Shown here: piece after piece, positions 9,961 through 22,500 of the stretch
Numbering within the stretch: position 1 is the first letter of the stretch
Layout: each line of letters opens with the position of its first letter
NCBI GenBank assembly: GCA_020310875.1
Contig: CM035406.1
Location: forward strand, 226,834,942-226,898,941
Source of the DNA: Ceratopteris richardii
Taxonomy: Eukaryota > Streptophyta > Polypodiopsida > Polypodiales > Pteridaceae
DNA: 64,000 bases
Direction of reading: 5' to 3'
Position numbers and translations under genes: made by a program
Notes under the pieces: generated by a model
What the model was told of the DNA's origin: nothing
The model's input: only the letters and a program-made list of their open reading frames with translations
The model's database searches: none

Positions 9961-10864
9961 ATGAAGAACGGAACACTTTGCAAAGCGGACGTCTCGCTTG
10001 GGACCGCTCTAAAGTTCGCCTTCTCATGGGGCACTACACACCAAGCACGCTTGGTCTCCGATGGCACAATGGCAATTGCCTATCAAAAATCCCGAATATC
10101 AAAGAAACCATTGATTATTAGGTTAACCTCAACAAGAAGTGGTGCCTGTTGTGGACCGGCTTTGGTGGGACATGAAGTTAATGGCTATGTAGCACCCCCT
10201 CATAGAAATCTAAAAGTCTGTCCTCTTATGGCAAATTCTTCATCATGGAATCTGGACCAACCTTAAGGCTAGCAAAGTTTGTGGGATACCTCCCTGGTGC
10301 AAATGCTACTACCGCTCCATCAAAGATGTTTTTCACATCTTCTTTACTTGTCCGAACTCCAACAGGCTCTAGCAGATTGTCGAAAAGAAAATTAGACTTT
10401 AGAAACATATCAGTTGGAAGCAAGCTCTGCTTGGAGAAGCGATCGACTGCTCCGTGACTCTCTAAAATGCCATAAGAGGGGAGGTCCTATGGAAGATCTT
10501 ACGGGAAAGATGTGCTTTTAACTTTGGTTACTCCCCCAAAGAGTGGTCGATTGAGAAATCATTATTCTTCCTTGGTAAAAGGATTGCTAGCTATAAGAAA
10601 TCCCCCCCCCCCCCCTTCAAGCATCATCATGTGCTCCTTTTGATCAACAACAAGCTTGAACCCATGTGGGCCCCACATGAGGGTGATGAGAGGGTGATTA
10701 ACCTTCTTTGTAATGCCATCTAAACTCTGTAAAAGCTTCGCCTGTTCTGTGGGATTTGGGGGATCCCCTGGGCACTAGTCCCCTTCTCTTCAACTTCTCT
10801 TTCAATTAATTCAGGTCTCGGAGAGTAGGCTAAGGCCGAACTTCCTTTATTTAAAAAAAAAAAA
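9961..10864 (+). mobile_element. 5'-truncated LINE (3' end only)
   Basis: Begins at a sequence equal to the LINE motif EEWNTLQS and covers the C-terminal zinc-binding region (zf-RVT) relic and the shared 3' tail, including gagagtaggctaaggccgaa, ending in a poly(A) tract at 10853-10864. The reading frame is broken by several stops and by a run of 14 C at 10602-10615. Flanked by an exact 10-bp TSD. This is a classic target-primed reverse transcription product truncated at the 5' end. Confidence 0.92.
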
Positions 10865-10874
10865 TTACTCTATT
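10865..10874. repeat. Target-site duplication, right
   Basis: ttactctatt, the exact partner of 9951-9960. Confidence 0.9.
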
Positions 10875-11411
10875 CCAGAGCATTGTATCAAGAATTATTC
10901 TTAGAAAGCATTGTATCAGGAGTGTGATACCCACCGTAATTTGTGCTTCCAAGTATGTTTAGAAATTTCATGTTTCCTTATGAAGTTCTTCCTTTGTAAT
11001 TTAGTCATTTATTTTTGCCATGTAACCAGCTTGTTTTTTACAGAAAAATTCAGTCATTGAGATCTATTATTCTTCATGATAGATAGCTTGAATCAATTCA
11101 AACGTACAACGAAGAGCATAACAACTCATGAAACCCTTGAATTCCGCACACAAGCAGGGTGAATGCCCAACACCTATTAATATACAGAGCCGAATACATG
11201 GTAAGGGTAGAAAATGACTAGGTCTGACCCTAAGGTTAAAACGAGGAGATTGGTTTAGACCTGCCACAATGCACACCATCCTTGCCATCAAAAACAGAGA
11301 TAAACAAGAGCGCTTGAACACCAACATATCCCCGAAGGAATCTGATTTTTTATCTCACCACATGATGTGTTGAGGGGCAACCTGCTAGTGCAAGTCAGGT
11401 CACTTGAACCC
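10875..11411. other. Intergenic, no gene seen
   Basis: Short unrecognised frames only. This is the pre-insertion flank between a LINE fragment and the old LTR retrotransposon. Confidence 0.6.
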
Positions 11412-11416
11412 AAGAG

Positions 11417-12048
11417 TGTTGAGGTTTTCAAAAACAGGGGTGCCGTTGATCCTCTACCCCTTTGTGCGAGGACTCTAGGGGCTCGTTGGGCCGTCCTTGG
11501 GGGTACATTGTTGAACCTCTCGTGCACCTCTAGGGGCACTTTGGGCCATTGTTGGGGGTGCATTGGGGGTCCTTCGGGTGCTCCTCGGGGTCTTCTTGCA
11601 AGGGCATTTGGGCACCGTTTCTCATGTTTTGGAGCCTCCACACCCCTCCTCCTTGGCTCCTCCACACCTCGCTTTGCACAATGACTTGTATTTCTATCTA
11701 AGCTCTAGAGAGCTTTAGGGAGTTTGCCTTGAGGTGTTGAGTTGTGCACAACTATGAGGGGGACCTCGTAAAACATCCGATTTCGTAGCAAGCATTCAAT
11801 GCCTTCCAAGTGATCTCGCGATCGTGCCTCCAACCCCTCACTTTTGGATGCAGCCTACCTTCTTTCTTGTAACGATTGCTCATCATCTTGGGCTCTGGGG
11901 AATATAATCAATGTTTTGGCAATCTCGTGTATTTTATGCTCGTACTCGCTATATCCCTCTTGTACGTACATGATATTTCAGGACTCTTGCAGGGCCTCTT
12001 CATCTTGGTGTACCTCTAGTGCTCTCCATTCCATGTGCCTTCATAACA
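11417..12048 (+). repeat. 5' LTR of the nested element
   Basis: 632 bp starting tgttgaggttttc and ending ccttcataaca. Related copies lie at 23893-24526 and, truncated, at 35913-36430. It contains GC-rich blocks such as ttgggggtgcattgggggtc that are conserved in all three copies. Confidence 0.85.
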
Positions 12049-12050
12049 CT

Positions 12051-12064
12051 TGGTATCAAAGTAG
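12051..12064 (+). other. Primer-binding site
   Basis: tggtatcaaagtag, two bases after the LTR. It is the initiator-Met tRNA type PBS with one change from the usual tggtatcagag. The homologous site at 36433-36446 keeps the consensus. Confidence 0.8.
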
Positions 12065-12080
12065 TTTCTCCTCTTGACTA

Positions 12081-13180
12081 GTGCCTTCAGCTAGTCATGG
12101 GAGCGACGGCCCTCAATTTCACAAATGGCTTTCAAGGAGTCATCTCTCGATGCAGACATGTTGCGATGCATCATGGAGACAGGTGGGGATTGATTCTTGG
12201 GAAAGACATGCTTGGATCATATATCAAGGGCAAGTGGAATGTGTAGTACATTTTGGGACGACCCAAACATTTGAGCTCTCTCCATCAAGAATGGAAGGGG
12301 AGGACAGTTATAGCCCTACTCACCATGATTTTGGTGAGGTTTCGTGTCATCATCAAGAATTTGAGCCACCTATGGAACCCGACCTGAGTGTGGCTCGACT
12401 AGCCCAGCTTGAGGATCTTCTCACTAAACTTGGCGAGGTTAGCCTACATAACGCTATGGAGTGTGCCGTGGCACCATCTCCACAAGCTCCTAACCCTTTG
12501 AAAAACCTACAACCTATCAAGTCCACCTCATATTTGGGTCAACATGACTCCTTGGCTTTTGTAGAAAGGGCTCCGAGAGTGCAAGAGCTTCTTCAAAGCC
12601 TCTTGTATGCACAAAAACTCTTGTGGCCACTGTGATTCCTTACTTTTTGGATGGCAAAGCCTACACATGGCAATTAGGGGTTGAGAGGGATAACAATAAA
12701 CTCACACGGGCTGATCTTAAGCAATGATTGTATAACTATTTTGTGCCCCAAAATGAAATGATTGTATAACTATTTTTTGCCCCAAAATGAAGAACTGAGG
12801 CTACTCTATGAGTGGCAAAGTCTTAGTCAAGGTGGGGGCAAAATGAGTGATTGCATAAACAAATGTCGATAGTGTTTGCTCAGGGCCAAAAAGATAACAT
12901 GGAAAAAGGCTCTGCTCCATGGTTTCCTTTATGGCTTCTCAGTCCATGGGCAAGACAAGAGGTGGAACGTCTTAACCCGGCTACTTGTTATGAGGCAATG
13001 GAGGCTACATAACACCTCTTGGATACACAACGCAATGTGAATCATCCAACAAATTTAGGGAACAATGGGAGTCAAAACAATAGTTACACAAACAAAAATG
13101 GCTCACAAGGTCGAAGAACGGAGAACTTCGAGAACAGATATAGAAACCAAATAGTTATGAAAATAGTGACACCGATTTAG
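12081..13180 (+). pseudogene. Decayed retrotransposon gag
   Basis: A leader frame of 184 codons (12081-12635) is followed in another frame by FLDGKAYTWQLGVERDNN, FVPQNEELRLLYEWQSL and a Gln/Gly stretch. These have the spacing of the plant Retrotrans_gag domain (the W-x-F capsid-like region). Several stops and frame changes are present, including a 34-bp tandem doubling at about 12724-12790. The relic stops where LINE sequence begins at 13191. It cannot encode a working capsid. Confidence 0.65.
12724..12790. repeat. 34-bp tandem doubling inside gag relic
   Basis: The unit atgattgtataactatttt with a following gccccaaaatgaa occurs twice in a row with a single base difference. It shifts the gag frame. 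Confidence 0.85.
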
Positions 13181-13181
13181 C

Positions 13182-13190
13182 AACTCAAAG
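13182..13190. repeat. Possible TSD, left, of the paired LINE insertion
   Basis: aactcaaag, immediately before the T run that is the tail of the minus-strand LINE. The same nine bases are at 22826-22834 on the far side of the second LINE. Confidence 0.6.
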
Positions 13191-13333
13191 TTTTTTTTTT
13201 AAATAAAAGGAAGTTCGGCCTTAACCTAGTCTCCCGGACTTTAATTAAAATAAAGAAAAAAAGTTACAAGTGAATGGGACTAGTGCCCATGGGACCCCCC
13301 AAATCCCACAATGCAGGGGAGGAGTAAGGCGAG

Positions 13334-16300
13334 CTAGAGGGCATTACAAATGAGGCGGATAAATTTATCATCACCCTCATGTGGGACCCATTTGGGTTTC
13401 AACTTGTTGTTTTCGAGGAGATAAATACAGTGATGTCTAAACGGTGGAGATCTCTTATCTCGGGATATTCTTTTACCTAGGAGAAACAAGGATTTCTTGA
13501 TCGACCATTCCTTAGGAGTTTGGCCAAAATTGACAGCACATTGCTCCCTCCAAATCTTCCAGAGAGTCTCACCTCTGATGGCATTCCACAACCTCGATGA
13601 GCAGCCAACCGCCTCACCCAACATCACCTGTTGCCAGTTGATTTGGTTCGTGAGTCTCAATACTCGGGTCACATGACGCCAAATAACACGTGACTTGGGG
13701 CAGTCGAAGAACAGGTGAGCTAAATCTTCGATGCCCGATGGCAACGCTTGCACCATGGCAGCACACCACAGATTTTGTTAGCCCTTGCATTGGACCAGAT
13801 ACCTTTATGCAAGATCTGCCACATGAGAACGGATTTTTTGACCTCAATTAGGGGGTGCCAAATAGACATGAATTTTAGTTCCCACTGAAGTTTGGTCCAA
13901 GAAAGGCACCATCTCTTGTTAAGAGTGTGGTGAACATCCAAATCCTCTTTGAAGTTGGGGGTTCTGGATAGCTTCTTACCATTGCTCCATTTGAGGCCCT
14001 CCAGGCAAGGAAGATCTTGACCACAGAGAAGGTGGGTAGTTTAGTGGTCCCATGCTAAACACCTACTTTGAAGAAGATTCCATTCCTCAAAGGTAACTCT
14101 AAGCCTCGGATCCAATTCTTCGAACCTAATCCACTTGCTGTTCTCTTGTTTCCAAAGTTGTTTCCACCGTTTGAAACCCTTGTTCCATAACCGCTTGGCA
14201 GTTGGGAGGTTCCAAGACTCCACCCCCCTGATGCCACTGATCGGGAACCAAATAGAGTCATTTTGTCTCATCCCAGCCACCCACTTCCACTCATCACTGA
14301 TTCTGATGATCTGTTTGGCCTTGTTCCAATTCTTCCATAAGGAACACACGAGGCTAGAGCCTTTAGGGGACACCGGGTGGTGGGAGAACAAAAGCGTGAG
14401 AATCCCTATGTCCTTCCAACCAGGATGGCCAACTAAGGTAAGGTCTTTCGTGTTTCTGAAGATCAATTTAGCCCAAGAGGACTCCCTATTGCTCCAAGCC
14501 TTGACAAGCCACTTTGCTGCCAGCTTGTCAGCCAACCCAACAATATCCAAAATTCCCAAGCCCCCTGAGTCTTTGGGGCTAATGCAAATTTCCCATTTGA
14601 TTTTGGGAATCCCCCTCCTGTTGGGGTCCCCAGTCCAAAGGAAGTTTATGTAGATTCTTTCCACTTTGGCCAAGTCTTTCTCCTTAGGTCTCCAACACGA
14701 GATAAAGTGAATGATTGTAGACAGCATGAATGTGTTAACAACCATAGCACGCCCTGCCAAGTTGACTTGCATACCTTTCCAATGATTCAGCTTGCTATCC
14801 AGCTTGGATAGCACCCAGTTCCAGCGTTGGTCCATTGAGATGTCGAATCCATCGGAATGCCAAGGAGACGAAAGACTTGATCGCTAGGGATAACTTGACA
14901 TCCCTGATCCACCAACAATTGGGGAGTAGGTTCGCTGATTGCTCTAAAAGCAATTTTAGCATGGTTGATTTTTGAGCCTGATGCCACACAAAAGGTGTCA
15001 AGGCACCACCAAAACACCTCAATGTTGTTTATATCATTATGCACAAAGGCATTCATGTCATCAGCAAAAAGTCTCGCAATCAATTGGCCGTGATTTAGAG
15101 GTAAGGAAAGACCCTTGAGATTGCCAGCGTCCATGTGATGCTTTAATAGGCAACTGAGTCCATTCGAGGCGATAGCGAAAAGTAAAGGAGCCAGAGGGCA
15201 GCCTTGCCTAATTGATCTTTTCAAACGAATGGGCTCAGATAGCTTACCGTTGATATTTATTCTAGTTGAAGCATTTCCAAGAAGAGTGGAAACCATCTTC
15301 GTGAACTTTTGGCTGCATCCAAGGTCTTTCAATGATTGAAGAATAAAGTCCCATTCCAATTTGTCATACGCTTTGTCGAAGTCGATCTTAATGAATACCA
15401 AATCTTGAGCAGACTCCTCAGCAAAAGCAAGGCCTTCCCAAATATCGACAATTGCTTCAAGTATAGATCTTCCTTTGATAAAACCTTTCTGGTCCTCCCA
15501 CAGCCATGACTTTAAATGACAAGAGAGTCTGTTGGCGATAACTTTTGCAATTATCTTGTATCATGTTTGGAGCATGGTAATCGGACGCCAGTTTTCAATT
15601 TTGTTCTTATCTCCCCTTTTGTGGATTAACTTGATGATGCCATTATTAAGACACTCAGGGAGGGCACCAAATGAGACAGCCTCTTGGCACACGAGACGTA
15701 GTGGGGTGGCCACCTCATGTTTGAAGGACTTGAAAAACTCATTGGTGAGGCCATCCGGACCCGGACTTTTCCCATTGGGAAGGGCATCAATAACCTCGAT
15801 AATTTCATTCTTGGAGATGTTCGCATCCAGCAGAGAAATCAAGTTCTGTGGGATTCTAGTTTGAGCAACCCTTGAGATGGTTGCCATGGAGTCGCGCCTG
15901 TGGGGGGAAGGAGGAGTCGAGAACCCGAGAAGATTGGTAAAGTGCTCGACGATGATAGATCTATTCTCCACTTCCGTGCAACATTCGGTTCCATTGTTAT
16001 CAACCAATAGGGGGATGGATTCCCTAGATTGTTTTCTTTTGAGGATGTTACACATCTCTTTCGATGGTTTGTCGGCCTTCCCTGCCCACCAGTCTTTGAA
16101 GAAAATTTGAAGATTTTTCCTTTGAACCTCCTCCTCTAATCTTAGTCTTCCCCTGATTTTCAAAAGACCTTGTTGGCAATGTAACTTACCTTTGTTCGCC
16201 TCTTCTTCAAGCCGTGAGAGTCTCCAATACACCTTTTCTCTCCTTTTTTTTCGGATATCTCTTATAACCTTTTGAGTTCTTATTAGAATTTTTCGAGTCC

Positions 16301-17155
16301 TTTCCACCGCGCTTCTCCAACATTTAGCCGGTTCATTACAGTAAGCAAAGGCTTCCACCCACACCTCAGAAATTTCTTGGTGGACAGAAGGGAGGGAAAA
16401 CGATGTCTGACAAGCATGAAACCAAGGGGCTTTCTGGAACATGGGAATCGATTTGAAAGACAGAGTAATCGGGTAGTGGTCCGAGATAGTCAGGTCCATG
16501 TGTTGGGAAATCGAAGGAATACCCCACTGAAGGATGGTGTTCTGATCGATGTAACATCTATCAAGTCTTGCTTTCCTCAAAGAGTCCCCCGATTGGAGAT
16601 TTGACTAGGAGAACCCCTTCATGTCTTTCACCTCGACCAGGTCGAGATGGAGCTTGATTTTATCCCATATCTCTCTCTCCTGACCGTCAATAATTTTCCC
16701 TTTGTTACTCCATCGGTCCTCAAGAAACTCAACCATGTTGAAGTCCCCACAAATCAGAACATTCTGTGAAAGGGAGTCGAGGGAAGCCCAAGTATCCATT
16801 CTATCTGCTTCTCCATTAGGGGCATAAATTGAGACCACAGTAAACTGGAAAGGGAACCCGATAGAGGCAGCAATCCAGCGATGATTCCGACCTTCAAAAG
16901 TCGAGGTCACATTGCCAGACAAGGAGTGACTAATACCCATAGAAGCACCCCCCGTCCCCCTAGGGTGAGAGGTGGAGAACCAAAGGTGGTTCGGAGAAAT
17001 GCATTTAAGCCATTTCTGGAGATCCTCTCCGTCGATTTTAATCTCTTGTAAGCAAATAAAGTCAGGGCTGAAGCACTTGTCTTTGAACCACTCGCCAAGA
17101 ATCGCAGCTCTTGATGGGTCAGACAGAGCCCTAACATTTAGTGATGTGAATTTAA
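13334..17155 (-). pseudogene. LINE ORF2: endonuclease, reverse transcriptase, zf-RVT
   Basis: The order on the minus strand is as follows. An endonuclease/exonuclease/phosphatase domain (FTSLNVRALSDPSRAA, ICLQEIK, LICGDFNM, SDHYPI) nicks target DNA. The linker contains PWFHACQTSFSLPSVH. The reverse transcriptase carries KIDFDKAYDKLEWDF, IRQGCPLAPLLFAI and the catalytic LFADDMNAF. The thumb/connection contains LLGIPM. The C-terminal zinc-binding region contains CKRC and HLFFDCPKSRVIW. At least five stops or frameshifts split it into frames 16940-16605, 16580-15561, 15401-14787, 14835-14041 and 13756-13334. There is no RNase H domain. It is transcribed with ORF1 and the enzyme acts in cis at the chromosome. 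Confidence 0.88.
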
Positions 17156-18501
17156 TTAATGATGGTTGCCCTCTTTGAGGGGAGGGACCCGATCTTTTTT
17201 CTTCTTGTGGTCTTCTTTTTTCCTCCCAATTTCTTGACTTAGGATCCTACTCTTGAGGGGGCTCTTCCAAGGCATGCCGGAAGGTTGTTTTCCTTTAAGT
17301 TTTGACTTTTGTTGTAGTAATCTTGGAAAGCATACCGGAAGGGTAGGACCAAGAGAGAAGCTTTCGCTGTCTGGGTTGTCTTCATTGCTAGTAGTGAAGC
17401 CCTCCTCTTTACTCGTGGTGTAGCCTTCTTGGTTGTCTTCTTTGCTGGTAGAGCACCCAAGGGTATTATCAGTGGGGTCTTCTTCAAAGTGGTTGTCCCC
17501 TGGGAAGTCGACCTCATTAATCTCTTTTTCTAGGTTACAATATATGTTATTCGAGGGGGCAATTGTCGTAGCGTTCCTTGCTGTTGATCTTCGAGGGCTA
17601 ACTTTCCTCCTACGTCTTACTTCAGTGAATCCTTCTGAATCCGTCTCAGCAACGCGAGTTCCCTCTTCTTCCTCCATCGGAGGGGGATGACCCCGAGTGT
17701 CATCTTGGGGGAAAGGATCCAGGGTCCCATCTGGTTTAAGCTTGTTTTTATTGGTACTTTTCTTCAGGGGCAGTCTTTGATCCTATGACCTTGATGCCCG
17801 CATCGGAAGCATGCGTTTGGCAAATTCTTGTAAGTAACCTCTTATGACCAGGTCTTATCATCTCCACAGTTTATGGAGATTTTCGAGGGAAGGACCTGGT
17901 TCAGGTCTGTTTCAACGCAGATCTGTGGATGCCATCTTGCATTGAAAGAATGTTGAGCACCATCGTAGATTAATCCCCCAACATCCTCTCTTGAGGCCAT
18001 CGGGCGACCGATCGGTGAGACAATTTCACGAAGAAATCCATACAGAAAGAAAGGCAGATTGGGAAGCTCCACCCAAAGCGGGTAACGAAGAGGCTTTGAT
18101 CTATTCGGAACAAAGTCTGGGGTCCACTTAAAAAGGCAAAGGGTGGACCGGCCCACTTGCCATGAGCCGGCCTGCAAGGCTTGGAAAGCCATCTCTTCGT
18201 TCTCAAATACTAGAAGCAGGTGATTCGCCGGCAGAAATTGACATTTGCTCACAATTAGGCCACACGGGAACCACTCCTTGCGAAGCCAAGTTCTCACACT
18301 TTCAAGAGGGGGCCTAGGGCCAAACATTTGACCGATCAGGCAAGTTTTCATCAGTTCTTCTTGATTTGCCACCACAGACTCCTTGCATAAAGAGACCACT
18401 AGGGGTGCGACGTCCGTTGGGACGGAATCCATCTCAAGGGGGCACACGGATTGAAGGGAAGCCACATTGTTCATGACAAACGAGGGAATAAGGGTCAGCA
18501 T
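17156..18501 (-). pseudogene. LINE ORF1: DUF4283 and CCHC protein
   Basis: The first part (18501-17842, 219 codons) has the DUF4283-like fold seen in plant LINE ORF1 proteins: GPRPPLESVRTWLRKEW, then LLLVFENEEMAFQAL and PLWVELPNLP. A TAA stop precedes the CCHC knuckle CFRCGHQGHRIKDC, which lies at about 17800. A third frame (17677-17156) supplies an acidic, Ser/Thr-rich C-terminal part. The normal role is RNA binding in the LINE ribonucleoprotein. The stop before the knuckle would remove RNA binding. Confidence 0.8.
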
Positions 18502-18735
18502 CTTCTAAAAAGACCACCTCCTTTTGCTGAAAGAACCTTACTTCAAATGAGATCGTCTGTCTGCTTCAAATCTTGTCATACGCAACGCATCAACGGCGCT
18601 TCCGATGATAAGGAGGAACAAAGTAATGGATTAGAAATCATTTATTTTCTTTCTGGCATATTCGTTTCCCACTTGCGAATAATTGTCGGAGGGTCCTTCT
18701 CCACCATCTCGATTCGCTCTAATCTTCTATAGTGA

Positions 18736-19565
18736 GGACCTCATGAATGTATTGATAAATCTATGTCAAGCATGCACAAAGAAGAAATCACGACACCTTT
18801 ATCCATGTTTGAATTGCATATCTGTCCCGGACGGGCAATAGGAGTTTTGCGTAACTTTTGTTGCTTAATGTTTAATGTTCTGTATGCTAATATCTAAAGT
18901 ATGCTTCGAGTTCCAAGTCCACAATGAACCGGAAGGATAGGACTCCTTAATTTGGCTGGGTATGGCGACGGCTGCATGTCGAGCTCCTTGAATAACCTAC
19001 CGGAGTAAAAGCGCCCGAGCAAGTACACTGAAGAAGCTACCACGTAGCAAAAAGAGCGCGATAGACCGGAATGCTCGCGACACTCTTTCTTTTGCGATAG
19101 ACCAAAACCTGCGATAGACACTCGACGACCCTGCGCGTGTGTCACGATAGACACTCTTGAGTGTCGCGACAGACACTCTTGAATGTCGCGAAAAACGCCG
19201 CCACGCTCAGTGTGTCGCGATAGACACTCTGGAGTGTCGCGACAGACACTCCTCACTCCTGAGTGTCGCTGCTTCAGGAGACGGGACAAGTCAAGCTGAG
19301 TCGTCTCGCACGTTTCATATGTACCAAGGAAGACCGGCGACGAGTTGAGAAGGAGCGCGAGTGTCGTCTGTGTTACGCCATTTTCGTGCTCTAATCTTTG
19401 GCGGCGATGCGAAGACAGAGTAGAGAAGGAGCTTGAACAGTCATTGCGCCAGTGTCGTCTATGTTGCCCTTGACGTTACCTGCTGAAGTCTTTCAATTTT
19501 GAATGTCGCGATGATGCCTTCTTCAATGTCGCGATCACGTACTCTGCGTTACCTTCAGCAGCTAG
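18736..19565. other. Spacer between two LINEs with palindromic cluster
   Basis: No gene. It includes a GC-rich cluster of short inverted motifs at 19070-19275 and further single copies to about 19555 (for example aatgtcgcgatgatg). Composition differs sharply from the LINEs on either side. It could be source-locus sequence carried with the LINEs, or LINE 5' leader. Confidence 0.5.
19070..19275. repeat. Cluster of tgtcgcgacagacactc motifs
   Basis: About seven or eight imperfect copies of agtgtcgcgacagacactct or its variant with gata instead of gaca. The motif is itself nearly palindromic (agtgtc...gacact) and successive copies are joined by ctcttgagtg or ctctggagtg, which are also self-complementary. 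Several alternative hairpins are possible. Confidence 0.75.
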
Positions 19566-22500
19566 TTTTTTTTTTTTTTAATAAAAGGAAGTTCGGCCTT
19601 AGCCTATTCTCCCGGACTTTAATTAAAATAAGGAAGAAAAGTTACAAGTGAATGGAACTAGTGCCCATGGGATCCCCCAAATCCCACAAAGCAGGGGAGG
19701 AGTATGGCGAGCTAGAGGGCATTACAAATGAGGCCGATAAATATATCGTCTCCTTCATGTGGGACCCATTTGGGTTTCAACTTGTTGTTTTTGAGGAGAT
19801 AAATACAGTGATGTCTAAACGGTGGAGATTTCTTATCTCGAGAGATTCTTTTACCAAGAAGAAACAAGGATTTCTCGATCGACCATTCCTTAGGAGTTTG
19901 GCCAAAATTGATTGCAAAACGCTCCCTCCAAATCTTCCAAAGCGTCTCACCTCTGATGGCATTCCACAGTCTTGCTGAGCAGCCAACCGCCTCGCCCAAC
20001 AACGCTTGTTGCCAATTGATTTCGTTCTTAAGTCTCAATATCTGCATCACGTGATGCCAGATAACCTGGGACTTGGGGCAATTGAAGAACAAGTGAACTA
20101 AATCTTCGATGCATCGATGGCAACGCTTGCACCATGGTGGCACACCACAAATTTTGTTAGCCCTTGCATTGGACCACATACCTTTATGCAAGATCTGCCA
20201 CATGAGAACAGAATTTTTGATCTCAATAAAGGGGTGCCAAATAGACATGAACTTTAGTTCCCATCAAAGTTTGGTCCAAGAAAGGCGCCACCTCTTGTTA
20301 AGAGTGTGATGAGTATCTAAGTTCTCTTTGAAGTTGGGGATTGTGGCAAGTTTCTTGCCATTGCTCCATTTGAGGCCCTCCAGGCAAGGAAGATCCTGAC
20401 CGCAGAGAAGGCGGGTAGTTGAGCGGTCCCAAGCTAAACACCTATCTCGAAGCAGTGTCCATTCCTCGAGAAAAACTCTAAGTCTCGGGTCTAAGTCTTC
20501 GCACCTAATCCATTGGCTCGTCTCTTGTTTCCAGAGTTGTTTCCACTATTTGAACCCCTTGTTCCATAGACGCTTTGCAGTTTGTAGGTTCCAAGACTCC
20601 ACCCCCTGAATGCCACCGATCGGGAACCAGATAGAGTCATTTTGTCTTATCCCAGCCGCCCACTTCCACTCCTCACTGATTCTGATGAATTTTTTGGCCT
20701 TGTTCCAACTCTTCCATAACGAACATACGAGGCTGGAGCCTTTAGGGGACACCGGGTTGGGGGAGAACAGAAGCGTGAGAATCCCCATATCCTTCCAACT
20801 TGGAAGGCCAACTAAGGAAAGGTCTTCCCTATTTCTGAAGATCAATTTAGCCCAAGAGGACTCACTATTGTTCCAAGCCTTTATGAGCCACTTTGCCACG
20901 AGCTTGTCAGCCAACCCAACGATATCCAAAATTCCCAGGCCCCCTGAGTCTTTCGAGCTAATGCAAGTTTCCCATTTGATTTTGGGAATCCCCCTCCTAT
21001 TGGGGTCCCCAGTCCATAGGAAGTTTCTACAGATTCTTTCCACTTTGGCCAAGTCTTTCTCCTTAGGTCTCCAACACGAGATAAAGTAAATAGTTGTAGA
21101 CAACATAAATGTGTTAACAACCATAGCACGCCCTGCCAAGTTGACTTGCATACCTTTCCACTGATTTAGTTTGCCGAGGAGACGGAAGACTTGAGATGTC
21201 GAATCCCATCGGAATGCCGAGGAGACGGAAGACTTGACCTCTAGGGATAACTTGACACCCTTGATCTAACAACAATTGGGGTGTACGTCCGCTGATTGCT
21301 CTAAAAGCAGTTTTAGCATGGTTGATTTTTGAACCTGACGCCACACAAAGGGTGTCGAGGCACCTCTAGAACACCTCAATGTTGTTCATATCGTTATGCA
21401 CAAAGGCATTCATGTCATCGGCAAAGAGTCTCGCAATCATTTGGCCTTGATTCAGAGGTAGGGAAAGACCCTTGAGATTGCCATCATCCATGTGATGCTT
21501 TAATAGGCTACTGAGCCCATTCGAGGCGATAGCGAAGAGTAATGGAGCCAGAGGGCAGCCTTGCCTAATTGATCTTTTTAAACATATGGGCTCAGAGAGT
21601 TTACCGTTGATATTTAATCTAGTTGAAGCATTTCCGAGAAGAGTGGAAACCATCTTCGTGAACTTTTGGCTGCAACCAAGGTCTTTCAATGATTGAAGGA
21701 TAAAGTCCCATTCCAATCTGTCATACACTTTGTCGAAGTCGATCTTAATGAATTCCAAATCTTGTGCAGACTCATCAGCAAACGCAAGGCCTTCCCAAAT
21801 ATCGACAATTGCTTCAAGTATAGATCTGCCTTTGATAAATCCTTTCTGGTCCTCACATAACCATGAATTTAAATGACAAGAGATTCTTTTGGTGATAACT
21901 TTTGCAATTATCTTGTATCCCGTTTGGAGCATTGTAATCGGACGCCAGTTTTCAATTTTGTTCTTATCTCCCTTTTTATGAATTAACTTGATGACGCCAT
22001 TATTAAGACATTCAGGGAGAGCACCGAAGGAGAGAGCCTCTTGCCAAACCAGACGTAGTGGGGTGGCCACCACATGTTTGAAAGACTTGAAAAACTCATT
22101 GGTGAGGCCATAAGGACCTGGAGTTTTCCCATTGGGAAGTGCATCAATAACGTCGTTAATTTCATTCTCGGAAATGTTAGCATCCAGCAGAGAAATCATG
22201 TTCTATGGGACCCTAGCTTGAGCAACCCTTGAGATGGTTGCCATTGATTTACGCCTGTGCGGGGAAAGAGGGGCCGAGACCCCCAGAAGATTGGTAAAGT
22301 GCTCGACGATGATCGATCTATTCTCAGCTTCCGTGCTACATTCTATTCCATTGTTATCGATCAAGAAGGGGATGGATTCCCTAGCTTGTTTCCTTTTGAG
22401 GATTTTACACATCTCTTTCGATGGTTTGTCGGCCTTCCGTGCCCACCAGTCTTTGAAGAAAATTTGAAGATTTTTCCTTTGAATCTCCTCCTCTAATCTT

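Larger units (their letters stand above)
13191..18735 (-). mobile_element. Near full-length LINE, minus strand
   Basis: Read on the minus strand it has a leader of about 230 bp, ORF1 (18501-17156), ORF2 (about 17155-13334) and the family 3' tail ending in poly(A), seen here as the T run at 13191-13200. It is the only copy in the window with ORF1, endonuclease, reverse transcriptase and zinc-binding tail together. Frame breaks in both ORFs make it inactive. It is closely related to the LINE at 19566-22803. The exact 5' end is uncertain. Confidence 0.88.

Noticed and set aside
11288-11684. Frames in the 5' LTR, both strands
   Set aside because: They overlap on opposite strands in GC-rich LTR sequence, and the homologous LTRs do not keep them open.
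14135-14653. Plus-strand frames within the minus-strand LINEs
   Set aside because: Antisense shadows of ORF2. The sense strand carries the RT motifs.
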